Shown piece by piece: positions 59,301-64,000 of a DNA stretch of 64,000 nt; position 1 is the first letter of the stretch, and every line of letters starts with the position of its first letter. The DNA is from Planctomycetota bacterium. Lineage in GTDB: Bacteria; Planctomycetota; UBA1135; JACQFD01. The DNA lies in assembly GCA_016200225.1 (NCBI GenBank), contig JACQFD010000037.1, forward strand, positions 62,001 to 126,000. The letters run 5' to 3'. Position numbers and translations under genes: made by a program. The notes under the pieces were generated by a model. It ran no database searches, had not been told where the DNA came from, and saw only the letters and a list, made by a program, of their open reading frames with translations.

Positions 59301-60190
59301 ACAATGACATCGTGCGCGCCACGCTTGCGAAGATCGATGACTCTTACAATTGGCGACGGCGGAGCCCAAATTCTCGGAGCTGTATCTTTAAATAATACCG
59401 TTCCACGCGCTCCGCAAAATGCGGCCAGATGCGCGACGCCGGAGTCGTTGGCTAAGAATCCGCGAATGTTGCTTAAGCGCTCAGCGAGTTCGGTCAGGGG
59501 AACTCGATGCCAATGTTCATCGAAAACGCCGCCGTTTTCGTTAAATTCAACGATCGCCGCGTCGTCGGCTTCGCCGGTGGCGAGGATGATGCGCGAATCC
59601 TTTTCGCGGAGGCGCCGCGAATGTTCTGTAAATATTGTAATCGGCGCGCGTTTTCGCGGAGAACCGGCGCCGGGAAATAATACAAATGGCGCGTCGGGCG
59701 GAATCGCCGTTCGGTTATCGTTAATATAAATGAAATTCGGCGCGTTCGCGAATCCTAAACAATTTAAATAGTATGAAACGGCCGGCGCGGCGAATTCGGC
59801 GGGAGGCAGCGGCGCGAAGGCGTCGTGGCGGAGGGTTCCGCCGATTTGAAGGCGCGCCGCGTCGGCGTTGCTATCGAAGTCGATCAACCAATCGATGTCG
59901 GCCAATGCGTCGGCGAGCCGCGGATCGGGCGTTCGCGCGGCGTCGAACCGCGTCCACCATGCAATCGCGTCGGGTGAAACGACGCGATGACACAATTGCG
60001 CGCGGCGGGCAACTTCCCACGCCTCCGTGCGGCCGATTGCGAGAATTTCCGCCCGCGGGAAGCGGACTTTCAGCGCGGCGAGCAACGGAAAAAGCAAAAT
60101 GGTGTCGCCGATGGCGCCGATCCGGACGACGGCAATGCGCAATGGCGGGAACACGCCCTCGGAGGTGGTTTCGTTTACTTGAACCACCAC
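59291..60190 (-). CDS. Glycosyltransferase family 9 (heptosyltransferase-like)
   Basis: 299 residues. GTG codons at 60190 and 60187 begin a poorly conserved leader, so the exact start is uncertain. The GT-B fold shows RIAVVRIGAIGDTILLFPLL near the start (nucleotide-binding lobe 1), FVLFPGAGSPRKRAP in the middle and GFLANDSGVAHLAAFCG, then GARGTVLF, the second conserved region. Relatives transfer heptose to the lipopolysaccharide core or act on other glycolipids. It is divergent from nuoA, sharing a 204-base intergenic region. Confidence 0.85.
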   Translation of the reverse strand: MVVQVNETTSEGVFPPLRIAVVRIGAIGDTILLFPLLAALKVRFPRAEILAIGRTEAWEVARRAQLCHRVVSPDAIAWWTRFDAARTPDPRLADALADIDWLIDFDSNADAARLQIGGTLRHDAFAPLPPAEFAAPAVSYYLNCLGFANAPNFIYINDNRTAIPPDAPFVLFPGAGSPRKRAPITIFTEHSRRLREKDSRIILATGEADDAAIVEFNENGGVFDEHWHRVPLTELAERLSNIRGFLANDSGVAHLAAFCGARGTVLFKDTAPRIWAPPSPIVRVIDLRKRGAHDVIVVD

Positions 60191-60394
60191 CCCCGCTCCC
60201 TACACTTTTCGAGTTTTTCACGCTTGTGCGCGGCCCGGCCCGGCGTTCGCGGTGAAGCGGAATTCCGATGCCGTCGATTCGACAACTCGCCCGGCGCCGC
60301 GAATGACTTTCCGCGCGGCGTCCCGCGCCGAAACGAAAATTTAATAATACAATCCAAATTCATTTTTGTAATAAAACACGCCAAACGTAACGCT

Positions 60395-60754
60395 GTGCTT
60401 TCCGATTACGCGCCCATTTTGATTTTGTTCGTTCTCGCCGCGGGATTCGCGGGCGGCAACGTCATTCTTTCCGAAATTCTCGGAAAGCGCAAACCGGGCG
60501 CGGCCAAGAATTCGGTGTACGAGTGCGGCATGCCCATCCGCGGAAGCGCGCGCGCGCGTTTTTCGGTTCATTATTATCTGGTCGCGCTGCTTTTTATACT
60601 TTTCGACGTCGAAGCCGCGTTTTTATTGCCGTGGGCCGCGAACGCGCGGATGCTCGGCGTGGCCGGATTATTAGCAATGGCGGGTTTTCTCGTTATTTTA
60701 ACAGTTGGCTTCGTTTATGTGATTCGCAAGAGGGCGCTCGAATGGGATCGTTGA
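60395..60754 (+). CDS. nuoA: NADH-quinone oxidoreductase subunit A
   Basis: 119 residues from GTG 60395 (VLSDYAPILILFVLA); the frame continues upstream to 59987 without family similarity. Three TM helices are visible (about 4-25, 62-82, 88-110). KRKPGAAKNSVYECGMPIRG and FSVHYYLVALLFILFDVEAAF are the signature loops of the complex I A subunit (loop and transmembrane Glu/Asp near the quinone site). It begins the run nuoA-F; nuoB overlaps its end by 13 bases. No Shine-Dalgarno sequence is visible. Confidence 0.95.
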   Translation: MLSDYAPILILFVLAAGFAGGNVILSEILGKRKPGAAKNSVYECGMPIRGSARARFSVHYYLVALLFILFDVEAAFLLPWAANARMLGVAGLLAMAGFLVILTVGFVYVIRKRALEWDR

Positions 60755-61311
60755 TCGAACTTAACGAAAACACCGGCGACGGTTTCTTCGCGACGCGCAT
60801 GGACGCCGTCGTCAACTGGGGACGCAAGAATTCGCTCTGGCCGATGCCGCTCGGACTCTCGTGTTGCGCGATCGAAATGATGTCGATGGTCGGGCCTCGA
60901 TTCGATATCGCGCGCTTCGGCGCGGAGGCGATGCGTTTTTCGCCGCGGCAGTGCGATATGATGATTGTCGCCGGAACATTAACATGGAAAATGGCGCAGG
61001 CGGCGCGGACCATTTACGATCAAATGCCCGAACCCAAGTGGGTGATCGCGATGGGCGTGTGCGCGTCGTCGGGCGGAATGTATCGTAATTATTCGGTCGT
61101 ACAGGGGGTCGATTTGATATTTCCGGTGGATATGTATGTTCCCGGATGCCCGCCCCGTCCCGAGGCCGTGATCGACGCGATTCTTAAACTACAAAAACGC
61201 ATCGAGCGCGAGCGCGTCTGGAGCGGAGGCGCGCGGCGCGCGATGCCGGTGAATCCGCAGGGGCCGATTTTTGCCGACCCCGGAAAAATGAGTCCGCTCG
61301 CGCGCTCCTGA
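60742..61311 (+). CDS. nuoB: NADH-quinone oxidoreductase subunit B
   Basis: 189 residues from ATG 60742, overlapping nuoA by 13 bases. It carries the N2 [4Fe-4S] cluster ligands: LGLSCCAIEMMS (two Cys), MGVCASSGGMYRN and VPGCPPRPEA. Residues KWVIAMG and VDMYVPG are typical. The subunit passes electrons to quinone. The C-terminal part after residue 165 (GARRAMPVNPQGPIF) is an ordinary short tail. Confidence 0.96.
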   Translation: MGSLIELNENTGDGFFATRMDAVVNWGRKNSLWPMPLGLSCCAIEMMSMVGPRFDIARFGAEAMRFSPRQCDMMIVAGTLTWKMAQAARTIYDQMPEPKWVIAMGVCASSGGMYRNYSVVQGVDLIFPVDMYVPGCPPRPEAVIDAILKLQKRIERERVWSGGARRAMPVNPQGPIFADPGKMSPLARS

Positions 61312-61350
61312 CCGCGCATTTCATTAAATATTATATCATTAAATATAATA

Positions 61351-61944
61351 ATGGAATCCAGGATGCATAACGACGAACTACTCGCCGCGCTGAACGCCGC
61401 GTTTGGCGAAGGCGGACGCTTCGCGCGCGCGGATCTGCGCGCGGAGCCGGGCATCGACATGCCCGCGGTGTTCGCCGCTCCCGGCGAGATTTATAGTATT
61501 CTCGAATTCTTAAGAAACGACGCGGCGCTCTCGTTTTCGCAATGTACCTATTTGACCGCGACCGACGAATGGGTCGAAGACGCGCCCGCCGGCGCCGACC
61601 GGTTCCGCATCGTTTATTTTCTTTATTCATTGAAGAACCTGTGCCGCGTAAAAGTGCATACGCGAGTCGGGGAATACACCGCGGAACCCACGGCCGGCGC
61701 CGCCGCGGGATCGATCCGCAGCGTCGTTTCTCTATATCCCGGCGCCAATTGGATGGAACGCGAAGTATTCGATATGTTTGGAATCCGCTTCGACGGCCAT
61801 CCCGAATTGAAGCGAATACTGATGCCCGAGGAATATCATTATTATCCTCTTCGCAAGGATTTTCCGATCGAAGGCATCCAGCCCGATCGTTACTATCGCG
61901 AATGGGAACGGTCGCGCGACAGCCAGGCTGCAAAGTTGAATTAA
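61351..61944 (+). CDS. nuoC: NADH-quinone oxidoreductase subunit C
   Basis: 197 residues. Family motifs: FRIVYFLYSLKNLCRVKVHT and YPGANWMEREVFDMFGIRFD, then HPELKRILMPEEYHYYPLRK and DFPIEGIQPDR near the end. It is a separate gene from nuoD here, which follows after six bases. A 39-base gap with AT-rich sequence separates it from nuoB. Confidence 0.94.
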   Translation: MESRMHNDELLAALNAAFGEGGRFARADLRAEPGIDMPAVFAAPGEIYSILEFLRNDAALSFSQCTYLTATDEWVEDAPAGADRFRIVYFLYSLKNLCRVKVHTRVGEYTAEPTAGAAAGSIRSVVSLYPGANWMEREVFDMFGIRFDGHPELKRILMPEEYHYYPLRKDFPIEGIQPDRYYREWERSRDSQAAKLN

Positions 61945-61950
61945 ATTCAC

Positions 61951-63177
61951 ATGGCCGTCGAAACCAAACTTCTCGAATTTAAAGAAACTTCGCCGTCGGC
62001 GCACGGCGAATTGATGACTTTAAATTACGGTCCGCAACACCCGGCGACGCACGGCGTTTTGAGATTATTAGTAACCCTCGACGGTGAAATGATCATCGAT
62101 CTCGACCCCGTCGTCGGTTACTTGCATCGCGGCAAGGAAAAGGAGGCGGAACATCTCGGATATCACAGATGGTTTCCGTTCACCGACCGCCTCGATTATC
62201 TGGGGCCGATTCAAAACAATATCGGTTATTCGCTCGCGGTCGAAAAACTCGCGGGCATCGAAACCCCGCCGCGCGCACAGGCGATCCGCGTGCTGCTCGC
62301 CGAAGTGTCGCGCCTCACGGCGCATTTGATATATCTTGGAACCACGGCGATCGATCTCGGCGCCGTCACGATGTTTTTCTTATGTTTCAAGGATCGCGAA
62401 CGGCTGTTCGATCTGTTAGATCAATACTGCGGCCACCGCACCAATCCGACGCCCGTGCGATTCGGCGGATTGTTATATGATATGACGCCGGAGTTGACCG
62501 CCGCGTTTCGTTCGTTTGCAAACGATTTCGTGAAATCGGTCGACGAGTTCGAAGGCATGCTCACGGCGAACCGCATCTGGCACGACCGCAACCGCGGCGT
62601 CGCGGTATTAACAAAAGAAAACGCCATCGCGCTCAGTCTCACGGGCCCGAATCTCCGCGGTTCGGGAATCGCGCACGATTTGCGCAAAGCGCGGCCGTAC
62701 GACGGTTATGAACAATATCAATTCGATATTCCGACGGGCACGCTTGGCGACGCTTACGATCGTTATCTCGTGCGCGTGCAGGAAATGCGCGAATCGGCGA
62801 AAATTATATTACAAGCGTGCGACAAGCTCGACCGCGACCTGAAGGGCGGCGAAATCGTCGCGAACGACCGCCGGTACGTACTGCCGGCGCGCGGCCGCGT
62901 GCTCGATTCGATGGAAGAATTAATATATCAATTCAAAGTCGTCACCGACATGCGCCTTCCCGAAGGCGAAGTTTACGCGGCGATCGAGGCCGCGAAGGGC
63001 GAACTCGGTTTTTATATAGTATCCAAAGGCGAGCGCACCGCCCACCGCTGCGGCATACGCAGCCCGTCATTTATTAATTTACAGGCATTGCGCCCCCTTG
63101 CGCGCGGGCGCCTGCTTTCCGATCTCGTCGCGATCATCGGCAGTCTCGATTTCGTCATGGGCGAGTGCGACCGATGA
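61951..63177 (+). CDS. nuoD: NADH-quinone oxidoreductase subunit D
   Basis: 408 residues. The 49-kDa subunit motifs are complete: LNYGPQHPATHGVLRL near 25-40, VVGYLHRGKEKEAEHLGYHR, NIGYSLAVEKLAGIE, LTGPNLRGSGIAHDLRKARP and YDGYEQYQFDIPTGTLGD. It binds quinone together with NuoB. The final GSLDFVMGECDR is the normal family end (DxVxGExDR), which confirms full length. nuoE starts within its stop codon (ATGA). Confidence 0.96.
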   Translation: MAVETKLLEFKETSPSAHGELMTLNYGPQHPATHGVLRLLVTLDGEMIIDLDPVVGYLHRGKEKEAEHLGYHRWFPFTDRLDYLGPIQNNIGYSLAVEKLAGIETPPRAQAIRVLLAEVSRLTAHLIYLGTTAIDLGAVTMFFLCFKDRERLFDLLDQYCGHRTNPTPVRFGGLLYDMTPELTAAFRSFANDFVKSVDEFEGMLTANRIWHDRNRGVAVLTKENAIALSLTGPNLRGSGIAHDLRKARPYDGYEQYQFDIPTGTLGDAYDRYLVRVQEMRESAKIILQACDKLDRDLKGGEIVANDRRYVLPARGRVLDSMEELIYQFKVVTDMRLPEGEVYAAIEAAKGELGFYIVSKGERTAHRCGIRSPSFINLQALRPLARGRLLSDLVAIIGSLDFVMGECDR

Positions 63178-63704
63178 GCGGCGGACTTCCCATTCCCAAA
63201 CCCGCCGCGGCGGCTCCCAATGTAAAGGATCCGCGCGCCTGTTTTAGCAAAGAAACCATCGCGCGCTTCGATGCGCAAGTTAAACAATATCCGACGACGC
63301 GTTCCGCGTTGATTCCAATATTGCATTACGCTCAGGAGGAAAAAGGCTGGATCTCGCGCGAAACGATCGAGATGGTCGCGGTTTATCTTAAACTCGCGCC
63401 GATACAGGTCTGGGAAGTCGCGACGTTTTATCCGATGTTTCATTTACAACCGGTCGGACGCCACGTCGCTTGGGTGTGCCGCAACATTTCGTGCGACCTG
63501 CGAGGGTGCAACGAGATTATAGATGCATTTCACAAAAAGTGCGGCGTCGCGCCCGGCCAGACGACGGCCGACGGTAAATTAACATTAAGACTGGCCGAGT
63601 GCCTCGGAGGCTGCGCGCAGGCGCCCGTCATGGACATCGACGGAACGTATTATGAGAATCTCACGCCCGAACAGGTCGGCTCGATTTTGGATCGATTGAA
63701 ATAA
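63174..63704 (+). CDS. nuoE: NADH-quinone oxidoreductase subunit E
   Basis: 176 residues from ATG 63174 (MSGGLPIPKP), overlapping the nuoD stop as ATGA; an earlier GTG at 63165 is in frame but less likely. The thioredoxin-like fold carries four Cys for the N1a [2Fe-2S] cluster: VCRNISCDLRGCNE and LAECLGGCAQAP. FYPMFHLQPVGRHV and ALIPILHYAQEEKGW are family motifs. It feeds NADH-derived electrons together with NuoF. Confidence 0.95.
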   Translation: MSGGLPIPKPAAAAPNVKDPRACFSKETIARFDAQVKQYPTTRSALIPILHYAQEEKGWISRETIEMVAVYLKLAPIQVWEVATFYPMFHLQPVGRHVAWVCRNISCDLRGCNEIIDAFHKKCGVAPGQTTADGKLTLRLAECLGGCAQAPVMDIDGTYYENLTPEQVGSILDRLK

Positions 63705-63714
63705 TAAATCATCC

Positions 63715-64000
63715 ATGGGCGAACTTTACTTATTCAATCGAATACAAAAACCGGGCTACCGCGGCACGCTCGCGGAATACGCGGCCGAGGGCGGCTATGC
63801 GGCGCTTCGGAAAGCGCTCGCGATGACGCCCGAGGAAGTCGTCGCGATCGTTAAGGATTCGGGATTGCGCGGACGCGGCGGCGCCGGATTCCCGACCGGT
63901 TTCAAGTGGACGTTCATGCCGAAGCCCAACGATCCGCGCGCGCGCTATCTCGCGGTCAACGCCGACGAATCCGAACCCGGCACCTGTAAAGATCGTATTC
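63715..64000 (+). CDS. nuoF: NADH-quinone oxidoreductase subunit F, 5' part
   Basis: The first 95 codons from ATG 63715; the gene continues beyond the right edge. GLRGRGGAGFPTGFKW is the glycine-rich NADH/FMN-binding motif, and RYLAVNADESEPGTCKDR is the FMN-binding signature. It has no Shine-Dalgarno sequence before the start. Downstream genes of the operon (nuoG onward) are expected outside the window. Confidence 0.94.
   Translation, partial: MGELYLFNRIQKPGYRGTLAEYAAEGGYAALRKALAMTPEEVVAIVKDSGLRGRGGAGFPTGFKWTFMPKPNDPRARYLAVNADESEPGTCKDRI

Noticed and set aside
1..64000. CRISPR arrays, integrase/att sites, rRNA and complete insertion sequences
   Set aside because: No regularly spaced direct repeats, transposase or integrase gene, or rRNA sequence was seen.

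Overview
The window comes from a GC-rich bacterium that looks like a planctomycete or a close relative. The signs are ECF sigma factors fused through a membrane helix to carboxypeptidase-regulatory-like repeats, FG-GAP and lamin-tail secreted proteins, GH127, GH32 and FGE-sulfatase-type genes, GT9 and porin genes implying an outer membrane, and many starts without a Shine-Dalgarno sequence. This placement is inference; there is no rRNA here to confirm it.

The most notable content is selenocysteine biology. selA and selD lie together at 28429-30889, and selD itself reads through an in-frame UGA (CSGU). Two further genes are split by UGA codons that fall exactly where a catalytic or metal-binding Cys/Sec belongs. 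One is a membrane-anchored iodothyronine-deiodinase-like protein (23233-23874, GSFTUPPF). The other is a lipoprotein with a heavy-metal-associated domain whose CxxC is CxxU (1455-1985). A standard gene caller would truncate all three. No selB or tRNA-Sec was recognised in the window.

Layout. 1-1258: edge of an SRPBCC gene and a DUF3800 gene. 1455-6238 (minus): a four-gene operon of PstS-like binding protein, hybrid histidine kinase, porin and the Sec HMA lipoprotein. 6432-8325: secreted metallo-beta-lactamase/lamin-tail protein with a frameshift. 8340-15708 (minus): accessory block with a giant DUF4011/SF1 helicase/DUF559-like/DUF3320 protein, a CWC-DUF1289 protein, a DUF6941 protein and two small proteins sharing an N-terminal module. 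15874-24875 (minus): GH32, FGE-like, TPR, Cys-rich lipoprotein, SGNH hydrolase, secreted protein, the deiodinase-like selenoprotein and a DUF2911 protein. 25261-27995: a conserved hypothetical and an ECF-repeat fusion. 28030-28430: structured repeats. 28429-30889: selA-selD. 30964-38612 (plus): two lipoproteins, polA and GH127. 38616-41533 (minus): tandem erythromycin-esterase-like paralogues. 41650-46612 (plus): a second ECF-repeat fusion and a paralogue lacking the sigma part.

46685-48363: a DUF59 gene and a polyferredoxin. 48412-49849: a small basic protein and an IPT/TIG protein. 49890-52395 (minus): methylmalonyl-CoA epimerase, CoA-ester lyase, thioesterase, and an orphan Phd/YefM antitoxin whose VapC partner is reduced to about 12 codons. 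52887-54964: RRM protein, RhlE-type helicase, DUF1294. 55253-58832: HEAT/VWA and FG-GAP proteins. 57000-59300: further copies of a dispersed repeat. 59291-60190 (minus): GT9. 60395 to the end: nuoABCDEF of respiratory complex I, running off the window.
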